From Falsiroseomonas sp. (GTDB taxonomy: Bacteria; Pseudomonadota; Alphaproteobacteria; Acetobacterales; Acetobacteraceae): a stretch of 64,000 nt of DNA. The DNA is taken from NCBI RefSeq assembly GCF_030695085.1, contig NZ_JAUYTS010000056.1, positions 1-64,000 of the forward strand. Reading direction: 5' to 3'. Under the pieces are notes generated by a model that was given only the letters and a program-made list of their open reading frames with translations, made no database searches and was not told the origin of the DNA. Both the position numbers and the translations under genes were made by a program. Shown here one piece after another: positions 27,381 through 36,262 of the stretch (positions within the stretch are counted from its first letter, which is position 1; the number at the start of each line of letters is the position of its first letter).

Positions 27381-27907
27381 GCCGTCTTCCGGAAGCCGAG
27401 CGTCATGGCCGTATCCATCCAATGCGCGTGATACCCGTTCCTATCCCAGTTCCCGTTGTTGGAACCAGAGGTGCTGGGCAGCACGAAGATGGGCGGGAAG
27501 CCGGCCGGCCGCAGCGCATCATCCAGCCGCCCGAAGGGCAATAGCTTCAGCCCCAGGGCGAGGGCCGCCGTGCGCCCGCTGGTGAAGGCCAGCGCCTGCG
27601 GCTGCGCGGCGCGGATGGCCTGCGCCAGCCGGTCCCGGTCCGCCTGCGTCACCCGCACCAGCCGGTCGACGCCGGATTGCGTCTTGGCGAGGTCGGTCAG
27701 CCCGATGCCGAAGCCGGGCAATTCGGTGAATTGCTCCGGCCGCAGACGGTGCGGCGTGAAGCCGGCCTCCTGCAGCATGCGCCAGAAGCGGTTGCCCGGC
27801 GCGGCGTAGTAGGCGCCGCGCCGCGCCGATTCCGGCCCCGCCGCCATGCCGCAGAACACCAGGCGCAGCCCTGGCGGCAGCAGGTCCGGCAGGATGTCAC
27901 GGCTCAT
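27377..27907 (-). CDS. Mismatch-specific (G/U) DNA glycosylase, MUG-like
   Basis: 176 residues. Uracil-DNA glycosylase superfamily: motif A region VFCGMAAGPESARRGAYYAAPGNRFWRML and motif B region VLPSTSGSNNGNWD. Classical MUG has GINPG and NPSGLS; here the first motif is GMAAG and the second STSG, a variant common in actinobacterial and alphaproteobacterial homologues, so substrate range may differ. It removes uracil or damaged bases opposite guanine. Overlaps the GDH stop and the MFS start (ATGA each). Confidence 0.75.
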   Translation of the reverse strand: MSRDILPDLLPPGLRLVFCGMAAGPESARRGAYYAAPGNRFWRMLQEAGFTPHRLRPEQFTELPGFGIGLTDLAKTQSGVDRLVRVTQADRDRLAQAIRAAQPQALAFTSGRTAALALGLKLLPFGRLDDALRPAGFPPIFVLPSTSGSNNGNWDRNGYHAHWMDTAMTLGFRKTA

Positions 27908-30900
27908 GCGAGGGCGGAGATCGCCCGCGTCGCCACGCCGATCGCCACCAGGTCGCCGGCCCGCGCCGCCTCCCGCGCCAGCTGCGTGGCCTCCGCCGCC
28001 CGGGCCGGGTCGCCCTGCCCGGCCAGCCTGGCGCGGGCCAGCCGCGCCTGCACCGCGCCGAGATCGGCCAGCGCCTCCGCCTGCGCACGCGCGGCAAAGG
28101 TGCCGGTGACGCGCGCGGATTCCGCGGCTTCGCGCAGCGCATCCAGGCAGAAGGCCTCGCCCACCGCGCGCCAGGCCTGCGCGGCCTTGGCGGGGTCCGC
28201 GCCACTATCCTGCGCCAGCCGCACGACGGACGGTGCGGCGGCGAGCCGTGCGCCGCCGCCGGCCAGCGCGGCGAGTTCCGCCGGCAGCCCGGCCTCCACC
28301 AGCCGCGTCGCTTCCTCGCCGGGGTGCGCTTCCTCCGCCGCGACCAGGGCGGCGACGCCGGGGGCCAGGGCCTCCAGCGTGGCGTCCAGCGGCGCCGCGC
28401 CGTGTTCCAGCATCACCTTGCGCGTCGCCACTTCCAGCAGCCGGCGCAGCGCGGCCTGCACGTCCAGCCGCAGCGCCGGCGGCACCTGCGCCGCATCGGC
28501 CGCTGCTGCCGCAGCTTCCAGCCCGAACAGGGCGCTGGCGAGCCAGGCGGCGCGCGCCACCTCCGCGCCCGGCGTATCAGCACCCGCGAGGCGGCCGAGC
28601 GCCGCGGTGCCGAGGTGGTTGGCCACGAGGTTGGCCAGGGCGGTCGCCACCAATTCGCGCTTCAAGCGGTGGCGCGGGATGAGGTCGCCAAAGCGGTCCT
28701 GCAGCGCCTGCGGGAAGTAGCCGCGCAGCAGGGGGGCGAGGGCGGGCTCATCCGGCAGGTCACTGCCCTCGATCGCCTCCGTCAGCCAGAGCTTCGCGGG
28801 TGGCAACAGGGAGGCAAGCTCGGGCCGCGTCAGCCCCTGCCCCGCCGCCGCGCGGGCGCGCAGCAGCGTGGCATCCGGCAGCCCGGCCACGGCACGGTCC
28901 AGCACCCCCTCCGCTTCCAGCCGCGCCATCAGCGCGGCATGCGCGGCCAGATCCTCCGCCGCCGTGCGGCTCTCCAGGCTGATGGCGATGGATTGCGCGT
29001 GGTTGTCGGCCAGCACCAGGCGGCCGACTTCCTCCGTCATCTCGCCCAGCAGCACGTCGCGCTGGCGGCGGGTGAGGGCACCCTCGCGTTCCGCCTCGGT
29101 CAGCAGGATCTTGATGTTCACCTCATGGTCGGAGGTGCTGACACCGGCGGAATTGTCCAGCGCATCGGTGTTCAGCCGCACGCCGTGCTGCGCGGCCTCG
29201 ATGCGCCCGGCCTGGGTGATGCCGAGATTGGCGCCCTCGCCCAGCACCTTGCAGCGCAGCGCCGCGCCATCGACGCGGATCGCATCATTGGCGCGATCGC
29301 CGGCTTCCGCCTGGCTCTCGCCGCTGCCCTTCACATAGGTGCCGATGCCGCCGAAATACAGCAGATCGACATCCAGCTTCAGGATGGCGCGCATGATCTC
29401 GGCCGGCTCCGCGCGATCCTGCGCGAGTCCGAGCAGCGCCTGCGCTTCCGGCGACAGCGGCAGCGTCTTCGAGTTGCGCGGCAGCACCGCGCCGCCGGGC
29501 GAGAGCAGCCGCACATCGTAATCCGCCCAGGACGAACGCGGCAGCGCGAACAGCCGCGCGCGCTCCGCAAAGGCCGCTTCCGCATCCGGCTGCGGGTCGA
29601 GGAAGATGTGCCGGTGATCGAAGGCGGCGACGAGCTTCGTGCGCTTCGAGATCAGCAGGCCATTGCCGAACACGTCGCCCGACATGTCGCCGACGCCGGC
29701 GCAGGTGAAATCCGCTTCCTGCACGCCCTGGCCGCGCAATTCGGCGAAATGCCGGTCGATCATCACCCAGGCGCCACGCGCGGTGATGCCCATGCCCTTG
29801 TGGTCATAGCCGGCGGACCCGCCGCTGGCGAAGGCATCGCCGAGCCAGAAGCCGTATTCGGCGGACAGCCCGTTGGCGATGTCGCTGAAGGTCGCCGTGC
29901 CCTTGTCGGCGGCCGCGACGATATAGGCGTCGTCGCCATCCCGCCGCACGATGCCTTCCGCTGTCACCACGCCGCCCGATTCCGAGAAGTTGTCGGTCAG
30001 GTCGAGCATCGCGCGCACCAGCGTCTTGTAGGCGGCGATACCCTCCGCCTGGAACGCCTCGCGGTCCGAAGACGGCGGCGGATGCTTCAGCACGAAGCCG
30101 CCCTTGGCGCCGGTCGGCACGATGACGACGTTCTTCAGCCGCTGCGCCTTCATCAGCCCGAGCACTTCCGTGCGGAAATCCTCACGCCGGTCGGACCAGC
30201 GGATGCCGCCGCGCGCCACCGGCCCGGCGCGCAGATGGCAGCCTTCCATGCGCGGGGAATGCACGAAGATCTCGCGCCAGGGCCGCGGCAGCGGCATGTC
30301 GCCGGCCAGCGCCGAATCCACCTTGATGGCGAGGTAGGGCTTCGATTGATAGAAGTTCGTCCGCAGGATGGCGTCCAGCAGCAGCCGCAGGCGGGACAGG
30401 ATGCGGTCCTCATCCGGGCTGACCACGGCATCGAGCAGCGTGGTCCAGCGCGCCAGCAGCGGTGCCTCGTCCCGATCGCCGCGCGCCGGGTCGAAGCGCG
30501 TTTCGAACAGGTCGATCAGCAGGCGCGCCGCCTTCGGGTTCGCGGCCAGCGCATCCTCCACGCTGGCCTGCGCGAAGGGGAAGCCCACCTGCTTCAGCCA
30601 GCGGTACATCGTCCGCAGCAGCCAGGACTGCTTCCAGGACAGGCCGGCCCGCAGCACCAGGCGGTTGAAGCCATCGGCCTCCGCCGCGCCATCCAGCAGG
30701 GCGGACAGCGCGCCGAGGATCTCGGGGAAATTCGCCTCCGCCACATCGGCGCCGGCTTCCAGCTGGAACACATGCAGCACCACTTCCGGCGCCTCATGCG
30801 GCGTCAGGCGATAGGGCTGTTCTTCGATCGCGCGCAGATCCAGGCTCTCGAACAGCGGCAGCGCATCGGCCAGCGCCAGGGGGCGGCCGGGGCTGGCCAG

Positions 30901-32604
30901 GCGCAGCGTCAGCCGGCGCGGGCCGCAGCCGGGCATGCGCGTCAGTGTCGCGCGCGGGCGGCCCTGCTCCAGCGCCAGCTCCGCGAGGTCCAGATCCGCC
31001 ACCGCCTGGGACGCGGTTTCCTGGTCCTGGTAGGCGCGCGGAAAGGCATGGCGCCAGCGGCCGAGGCTGGTCGCCGCCGAGGCGCCGAATTCCTCGGCCA
31101 GCGCTTCCTCCAGCCGTTCGGCGAAGCTGCGCGCCACCTGCGCCACGGCGGCTTCCAGCGCCGCATCATCCACATCCGGCACAGCGCCGGGGCGGGTGCC
31201 GATCACGTAGTGCACGCGGGCCAGCGGCGCATCGCCCATCAGCGTGTACCAGGCGGAAAGCCGGCCGTTGAACGCCTCCGCCAGCAGATGCCCGACGCGC
31301 TGGCGCAGCGTGGTGTCGAAGGTGTCGCGCGGCAGCCAGGCGATGGCGGCGACGAAACGCTCGAAGGGATCGTGGCGCAGGGCCAGCGCGGCGCGCGGGC
31401 GGATGGCGAGGTCCAGCGCGCGCCGGGCACCGGCCAGGATCGCATCCTCCGGCGCCTGGAACAGCTCATCCCGCGGCCAGGTATCCAGGATGTTGCGCAG
31501 CGCGCGGCCATCATGGCTTTCGGGGTCGACCCCGGCCAGGGCCAGGACGCGCAGCACCTTGTCCCGTAGCAGCGGGATGGCGCGCGGGTTGCGGTTGTAG
31601 GCATCCGCCGCGAACAGGCCGAGGAACAGGCGCAGCCCGGTGATGCGGCCCGCTTCGTCGCGGATGCGCGTCATCACCACATCGGCATGCTGCGGGCGGT
31701 GAACCGTGGCGCGCATATTGGCCTTGGCGACCACCACGGCTTCCATCCGCTCGAAGGTCGCGCGCACGGCATCGGGCACCGCGGCCAGGTCGCGCAGCGC
31801 ATCGAACACCGGCAGCGTCTCGTCGCGCAGCATGCCGAGGTTTTCCTCCGCTGCCACCGTCAGCGTCCCGGCTTCATCCACCATCAGCCGGCGATGGCCG
31901 AGCAGCACGAAATTATCCTCGGCCATCCAGCGCAGGAAATCGCCGGCGGCGCCGCCCTCGGTCTGCACCTCCCGCTCCGCCGCCGTGAGCCGTGCCAGCA
32001 TGGCGGAGAAATCCCCGACCGCGAGGCGCACATCGCCCATGGCGCGCCGCAGCGCGGCCTCCACCGCCGGCCAATCGGCCGGCCCGGCGCCGGCGAGCGT
32101 CAGCGTCGCCCCGGCCGCGAGCGAGATGCGCATCATGCTCTCGCGCACGGAGGCGCCATCGCCGATCGCCACCAGCCGGCCTTCGGCGTCGCGCTTCACC
32201 GGGACGACCGGGTGCAGCAACTGGCGCACCACGCGGCCGGAGACGGTCAGCGCGGCGAGCGCGCTGTCCACCAGGAAGGGCATGTCATCCGTGACGATCT
32301 CGGCCACCGCCACGGCGCCGCGGCCGGGGCCGGGCGGCAGCACGCGCAGCCGCGTCTCGCGCGGCCGGCGCTCCGCGGCGAAGGCGAACAGGCTGGCGGC
32401 GGCCTCGGCCAGCGCCTCGGGGGGGGTGGCCGCGAGCTCGGCGGTCGGCACGGCGGCATGCAGGCGGCGCAGCAGCTCGGCCGCCGCCGGGGGCAGGGCG
32501 GGGGCGAGGCGGGCCAGCGCGGCAGTGGCGGCCGCCAGCACCTGCGGCCGGACGCCGTCCCCCGCCCCGGCATGTGGCTTCGGGGCGATTGGCAGATCGG
32601 TCAT
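27904..32604 (-). CDS. gdhB: NAD-specific glutamate dehydrogenase, large (180 kDa) class
   Basis: 1566 residues, normal for this class. Converts glutamate to 2-oxoglutarate and ammonium with NAD+, mainly catabolic. The long N-terminal regulatory part includes DDMPFLVDSALAAL and an ACT-like region; the catalytic core near residue 785-830 reads PVARGGIRWSDRREDFRTEV then GLMKAQRLKNVVIVPTGAKGGF, followed by the Rossmann part with GVGDMSGDVFGNG and GEGANLGITQAGRIE. ATG 32604 is preceded by AGGAGG. The gene leads a four-gene overlapped unit. A long open frame on the other strand is a codon-bias shadow. Confidence 0.95.
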   Translation of the reverse strand: MTDLPIAPKPHAGAGDGVRPQVLAAATAALARLAPALPPAAAELLRRLHAAVPTAELAATPPEALAEAAASLFAFAAERRPRETRLRVLPPGPGRGAVAVAEIVTDDMPFLVDSALAALTVSGRVVRQLLHPVVPVKRDAEGRLVAIGDGASVRESMMRISLAAGATLTLAGAGPADWPAVEAALRRAMGDVRLAVGDFSAMLARLTAAEREVQTEGGAAGDFLRWMAEDNFVLLGHRRLMVDEAGTLTVAAEENLGMLRDETLPVFDALRDLAAVPDAVRATFERMEAVVVAKANMRATVHRPQHADVVMTRIRDEAGRITGLRLFLGLFAADAYNRNPRAIPLLRDKVLRVLALAGVDPESHDGRALRNILDTWPRDELFQAPEDAILAGARRALDLAIRPRAALALRHDPFERFVAAIAWLPRDTFDTTLRQRVGHLLAEAFNGRLSAWYTLMGDAPLARVHYVIGTRPGAVPDVDDAALEAAVAQVARSFAERLEEALAEEFGASAATSLGRWRHAFPRAYQDQETASQAVADLDLAELALEQGRPRATLTRMPGCGPRRLTLRLASPGRPLALADALPLFESLDLRAIEEQPYRLTPHEAPEVVLHVFQLEAGADVAEANFPEILGALSALLDGAAEADGFNRLVLRAGLSWKQSWLLRTMYRWLKQVGFPFAQASVEDALAANPKAARLLIDLFETRFDPARGDRDEAPLLARWTTLLDAVVSPDEDRILSRLRLLLDAILRTNFYQSKPYLAIKVDSALAGDMPLPRPWREIFVHSPRMEGCHLRAGPVARGGIRWSDRREDFRTEVLGLMKAQRLKNVVIVPTGAKGGFVLKHPPPSSDREAFQAEGIAAYKTLVRAMLDLTDNFSESGGVVTAEGIVRRDGDDAYIVAAADKGTATFSDIANGLSAEYGFWLGDAFASGGSAGYDHKGMGITARGAWVMIDRHFAELRGQGVQEADFTCAGVGDMSGDVFGNGLLISKRTKLVAAFDHRHIFLDPQPDAEAAFAERARLFALPRSSWADYDVRLLSPGGAVLPRNSKTLPLSPEAQALLGLAQDRAEPAEIMRAILKLDVDLLYFGGIGTYVKGSGESQAEAGDRANDAIRVDGAALRCKVLGEGANLGITQAGRIEAAQHGVRLNTDALDNSAGVSTSDHEVNIKILLTEAEREGALTRRQRDVLLGEMTEEVGRLVLADNHAQSIAISLESRTAAEDLAAHAALMARLEAEGVLDRAVAGLPDATLLRARAAAGQGLTRPELASLLPPAKLWLTEAIEGSDLPDEPALAPLLRGYFPQALQDRFGDLIPRHRLKRELVATALANLVANHLGTAALGRLAGADTPGAEVARAAWLASALFGLEAAAAAADAAQVPPALRLDVQAALRRLLEVATRKVMLEHGAAPLDATLEALAPGVAALVAAEEAHPGEEATRLVEAGLPAELAALAGGGARLAAAPSVVRLAQDSGADPAKAAQAWRAVGEAFCLDALREAAESARVTGTFAARAQAEALADLGAVQARLARARLAGQGDPARAAEATQLAREAARAGDLVAIGVATRAISALA

Positions 32605-32706
32605 GGGCTGGCTCCTCCTGTCCCGGAAGCTGGCCCTTTGGCCGGTCGGCCGCAAGCCGGGCAAGTCCTGGTGCAACTTGCCACCTTTCCGGGCTATTCT
32701 GTTCCG

Positions 32707-33927
32707 ATGATCGACAGCCTCGCCGCCCTTCTCGCCCCCGTCACGCCCGAGCGTTTCCTCGCGGAGCACCTGGACCGCCAGCCGCTGCATATCCGCGGCA
32801 CGCCGGCGAAGTTCGCGGATGTGCTGTCCTGGCGACAGATCAACCGGCTGCTGGACATGACGCATATCTGGACCAGCACCAGCCTGAAGCTGGTGATGGA
32901 CAGTGCCGCGGTGCCGGCGGAGCAGTTCTGCACCCGCGCCACCAGCCGCGATGGCGCGCCGGTGCTGCAGCCGGATGCGAAGCTGGTGCAGGGCTGGATC
33001 GCCAAGGGCGCCAGCGTGGTGATGAACGACGTGGACAGCCTGAGCCCCGGCCTCGCCAGCGTATCCAATGCGCTGGAGGGTGCCGGGTTCGGCAAGGTCC
33101 AGGCCAACGTTTACATCAGCTGGCAGAGCCACAAGGCCTTCCACACCCATTACGACACGCATGACGTCTGGGCCGTGCAGGTCGAGGGCGAAAAGATCTG
33201 GAACATCTGGGAAGGCCGGGCCGACTACCCGATTCCCCACCCCGCCTTCCGCGGCCAGCCGCAGGCGCATCACGACCAGGCGCGCGGCAAGCTGCGCGGC
33301 ACCGTGCACATGCAGCCCGGCGACCTGCTGTATCTGCCGCGCGGCTGGTATCACGATGCGCTGGCGGAGGCCTCGGCCAGCGTGCATGTCGCCTATGGCG
33401 TGCATGCGCCGCTGGGGATGGACCTGATGAACATCCTGTCCGAGCGGATTCTCTACGACCCCGAATTCCGCAAGCCACTGCCGCGGCAGGATGGATCGAA
33501 CCCCGCGAAATTCGCCCTGACGCAGCGCGCCGGCCTGCTCGGCCAGAGACTGTCGGAGCTGTGCCGCGACCCGAAGGTGATGGAGGTGCTGGCGCAGTTC
33601 GTCGGCAACTACCGCTACAGCCGCGGTGGGTATGACATGCTGGCCGCGCGCGGCCTCTCCGCACCGGCGGCGGCCAGTGGCGGCGACGCGCCCGCCTTCC
33701 GCATCCTGGCCGCCGGCGCCAAGCCGGTGCGGCGCGGCGCGGAATGGGTGGTGAAGGGGCCGCAGGGCGTGGTGGTGGTCACCCCGCCGGAAGCCGAGGC
33801 CGCCGCCTGGCTGCTGGCGCGGCCGGATGTGACGCTGCCGGAACTCGCCGCTGCCGCGCCCGCCGTGGATGCCGCCGGCCTGCTCGCCCGGCTGGCCGCG
33901 GCCGGCCTGCTGGTGGCGGCGGCATGA
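32707..33927 (+). CDS. JmjC/cupin-type 2-oxoglutarate oxygenase (ribosomal oxygenase-like), copy 1
   Basis: 406 residues. N-terminal ERFLAEHLDRQPLHIRG resembles the YcfD/NO66 ribosomal-oxygenase family. Iron triad: His148 and Asp150 in HTHYDTHDVWAVQVEGEK, and His227 in SVHVAYG. A winged-helix-like C-terminal domain follows. Known relatives hydroxylate ribosomal proteins (YcfD acts on Arg81 of L16); the target here is not shown. Start ATG 32707, divergent from the GDH gene. Its stop overlaps the OmpA-like gene (ATGA). A paralogue lies 1.2 kb downstream on the same strand. Confidence 0.82.
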   Translation: MIDSLAALLAPVTPERFLAEHLDRQPLHIRGTPAKFADVLSWRQINRLLDMTHIWTSTSLKLVMDSAAVPAEQFCTRATSRDGAPVLQPDAKLVQGWIAKGASVVMNDVDSLSPGLASVSNALEGAGFGKVQANVYISWQSHKAFHTHYDTHDVWAVQVEGEKIWNIWEGRADYPIPHPAFRGQPQAHHDQARGKLRGTVHMQPGDLLYLPRGWYHDALAEASASVHVAYGVHAPLGMDLMNILSERILYDPEFRKPLPRQDGSNPAKFALTQRAGLLGQRLSELCRDPKVMEVLAQFVGNYRYSRGGYDMLAARGLSAPAAASGGDAPAFRILAAGAKPVRRGAEWVVKGPQGVVVVTPPEAEAAAWLLARPDVTLPELAAAAPAVDAAGLLARLAAAGLLVAAA

Positions 33928-34358
33928 GGGCCGCGCTGGCTGGCCTGGCCTGCCTGCTGCTGGCCGCCCCGGCGGCGGCACAGGTGCGGCCCTTCAACTG
34001 CATCGGCGCGGAGCAGCTGGAGGATGACGTCATCGCGGTGCCCTTCGCCCGCAACAGCTCGACCCTCGGCCCGGCCGGGCGCAGCGCGGTTGCCACGGCG
34101 GCGGCGCTGCTGCGGGAGGACCCGGGGCGGTTGATCTGCGTGCTGGGCCATGCGGATCGCAGCGTCGGCGCCGAGACCAGCACGCAGATCGCGGCACGGC
34201 GGGCACGCGCCGTGTCCCTCGCGCTGGCGGAGCTTGGGGTGGAGCGGGACCGGGTGCGGGCGGAAGCGCGCGTCGGTGCCTTCAGCGGCCGGGTGGATGA
34301 GCCGGGCGCGCGGGCGGTGACCATCGTGCTGCTGCCCACCGCACGGGCCGAGCCCTGA
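33924..34358 (+). CDS. OmpA-like exported protein
   Basis: 144 residues. Signal peptide MRAALAGLACLLLAAPAAAQ, then a single OmpA/MotB-type peptidoglycan-binding domain: VPFARNSSTLGPAGRSAVATAAALL, ICVLGHADRSVGAETSTQIAARRARAVSLAL, and RVRAEARVG. No transmembrane barrel and no lipobox, so it is probably a periplasmic peptidoglycan-associated protein. The Asp and Arg of the diaminopimelate-binding loop (HADRSV and RRARAV) are present. Overlaps the oxygenase gene. Confidence 0.75.
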   Translation: MRAALAGLACLLLAAPAAAQVRPFNCIGAEQLEDDVIAVPFARNSSTLGPAGRSAVATAAALLREDPGRLICVLGHADRSVGAETSTQIAARRARAVSLALAELGVERDRVRAEARVGAFSGRVDEPGARAVTIVLLPTARAEP

Positions 34359-34435
34359 CCAGGCCGGGCGCCGCCTGGCAGCGGGCGCAGGAAATCGGCC
34401 GGCGGGTCAATTCGCGCGGCTGAGGATCGCGATGT

Positions 34436-34567
34436 CTGCGAATCATTCGCAGAGAAATGGCGCTGATCCGGATTTCTGTGAAACATACGGAAATTCTTCA
34501 TCCTGCGGCCTGTAACATTGTCCCGGCCTGGGCCAGACTGGCCCGAGACGAGGCGACGCCGCCTCGT
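34436..34567. promoter_or_regulatory. Three dyads upstream of the repeat lipoprotein
   Basis: A palindrome CTGCGAAT-C-ATTCGCAG (34436-34452), a second GGGCCAG-A-CTGGCCC (34530-34544), and an 8-bp hairpin ACGAGGCG/CGCCTCGT with a 4-base loop (34548-34567) placed 22 bases before the GTG start. The first sits in the only AT-rich patch of this intergenic region and looks like a protein operator; the last two could form leader structures next to the ribosome-binding site. Confidence 0.45.
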
Positions 34568-34589
34568 GCCTGGATGAGGAAACACACCG

Positions 34590-35078
34590 GTGAACGAAGA
34601 GTCGGAAGGCAAGCCGCCGCAGCCAAACCGCCGGCTGTTCGTTCTGCGCCTGGCCGCCATGGTCGGCGTGCTGCCCGCAGCGGCCTGCGTGCCGCAGCAG
34701 GGGCCGGTCTATTACGCGCCACCGCCGCCGCGGCAGGTCGTCCGCGGCAGCGGAATCAGCGACAGTGACCCGAACGACCCGGCAGGAAGGGGCCGCGGCG
34801 GGCATCGCGGCAGTGGCGTCACCGACAGCGACCCGAATGATTCCGTGGGCTATGGCCGCGGGGGCTATCGCCGCAGCACCGGCACCTCCGACAGTGACCC
34901 GAATGATCCGCCCGGGCGTGGCCGCGGCGTGGTCTATCGCGGCACCGGCATCACCGATAGCGATCCCTCCGACGGTCCGGGCCGCGGCCGTGGCGGCTCT
35001 CGCGTCTATCGCCGCAGCAGCGGACTGACGGATAGCGACCCGTCGGACGGTGCTGGCCGCGGCCGGCGCGGCTACTGA
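34590..35078 (+). CDS. Lipoprotein made of SDSDPxD repeats
   Basis: 162 residues from GTG 34590, with GAGGA upstream. The N-terminus is RRLFVLRLAAMVGVLPAAAC, with a lipobox cysteine before VPQQGP, so membrane anchoring is likely. After a proline stretch come five imperfect repeats, each with a (S/T)DSDP(N/S)D core flanked by Gly-Arg-rich GRGRG segments. The Asp-rich cores resemble Ca2+-binding loops and the Gly/Arg spacers suggest a flexible, charged chain. I know no named family. It lies between the two JmjC oxygenase genes, whose relatives hydroxylate Arg or His side chains. Confidence 0.75.
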   Translation: MNEESEGKPPQPNRRLFVLRLAAMVGVLPAAACVPQQGPVYYAPPPPRQVVRGSGISDSDPNDPAGRGRGGHRGSGVTDSDPNDSVGYGRGGYRRSTGTSDSDPNDPPGRGRGVVYRGTGITDSDPSDGPGRGRGGSRVYRRSSGLTDSDPSDGAGRGRRGY

Positions 35079-35086
35079 ACAACGGC

Positions 35087-36259
35087 ATGAGCGGTTCCAC
35101 CTTGGCCGAGGCGGCCTGGCGCCTCGCCTTCGGCAGCCTGCCGATGGAAGACGGGCTGGCGCTGCGCGAAAGCCCGGATTGGCGGCACTTTCCGGGCCAT
35201 GATCCGGACCGCTACCGCCACCTGATCTCGATCGCGGAGATCGATGCCTTCCTGGCAACGGATGCCGCCGCCCGCCCGCGCATCTCCATGGCCGATAGCA
35301 GCCGCAAGGGCAGCGCCGCGGTGCCGGAGGAAGACTACGCCTTCCCCGATGGCGGCCTGGATCTGCCCGGCCTGTTCGCCTGCTTCGATGCCGGGGCGAC
35401 GCTGGTCGTCTCCCAGTTCAACCAGATGCACGCGCCGCTGGCGCGCTTCTGCCGGGGGCTGGAGCAGGTCTATCTGCACGCCGTTCAGGCCAACATCTAC
35501 CTGACCCCGCCCGGCGCGCAGGGCTTCCGCATGCACTACGACACGCATGACGTGCTGGTGCTGCAGGTGGAGGGCGAGAAGGCGTGGCGCATCTGGCCCG
35601 GCCAGCCCTTCCCCAACCCGACCCGCCGCACCCCCTGGCCCGGCGGCATCGAACCGCTGGCGGAGGCGGAGACCATCACGCTGCGCCCCGGCGATGCGCT
35701 GTATGTGCCGCGCGGCGTGCTGCATGATGCGGCGACGCAGGATGGCGAACCCTCGCTGCACGTCACCATCGGCTTCATGGAGCCCTCCTTCGCCGAGGTG
35801 CTGCGGATGGCGGTGGATCTGCTGGAGGAATCGGAGCCCGCGCTGCGCGCCACCTTCCCCACCTGGCGCCTCGCGGACGGCCCCGGCGCGCTGGCCGCCC
35901 TTGCGCAGCCCCTGGCCGCGAAGCTGGCCGAACCGGCCGCGCTGGACCGCGTCGCGCTGGCGCTGCTGGACCGGCTGGCGGCGGACCAGCCCGCGCTGCT
36001 CGCCCGTGGCCTGTTTCCGAAGCAGCCCGAGGCCGGCACGAAGCTGCACCTCGCCCCCGGCGTGCTGCATGCGCTGGTGCCGGAGCCTTCCGGCGAGGGC
36101 GCCTCGCTGCGCTGGGCCGGGGCGCCGCTGGCGCTGACCAGCCAGGAAGCCGGCTGGGTCGCGCGGCTGGCCGATGGCGCGACACCGGCCGAACTCGGCG
36201 AGGACAGCCTGGGCTTCTGCCGCAAGCTGCGCCGGCTGGGGTTGCTGGCGGAGGCTTGA
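35087..36259 (+). CDS. JmjC/cupin-type 2-oxoglutarate oxygenase, copy 2
   Basis: 390 residues. The iron-site segment HYDTHDVLVLQVEGEKAWRIW is nearly that of copy 1; ligands are His150, Asp152 and His225 (LHVTIG). The N-terminal third differs: it begins LAFGSLPMEDGLALRESPDWRHF and lacks the LDRQPLHIRG entry of copy 1, and a STLVVSQFNQMH-like strand precedes the cupin. A winged-helix-like tail ends LGFCRKLRRLGLLAEA. Start ATG 35087 lies 8 bases after the repeat lipoprotein. Target unknown. Confidence 0.75.
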   Translation: MSGSTLAEAAWRLAFGSLPMEDGLALRESPDWRHFPGHDPDRYRHLISIAEIDAFLATDAAARPRISMADSSRKGSAAVPEEDYAFPDGGLDLPGLFACFDAGATLVVSQFNQMHAPLARFCRGLEQVYLHAVQANIYLTPPGAQGFRMHYDTHDVLVLQVEGEKAWRIWPGQPFPNPTRRTPWPGGIEPLAEAETITLRPGDALYVPRGVLHDAATQDGEPSLHVTIGFMEPSFAEVLRMAVDLLEESEPALRATFPTWRLADGPGALAALAQPLAAKLAEPAALDRVALALLDRLAADQPALLARGLFPKQPEAGTKLHLAPGVLHALVPEPSGEGASLRWAGAPLALTSQEAGWVARLADGATPAELGEDSLGFCRKLRRLGLLAEA

Positions 36260-36262
36260 GTC

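Noticed and set aside
28324..31569. 1081-codon open frame opposite the NAD-glutamate dehydrogenase gene
   Set aside because: It is the third-position-GC shadow of a certain gene; its translation is Arg/Gln/His-rich low complexity with no domains.
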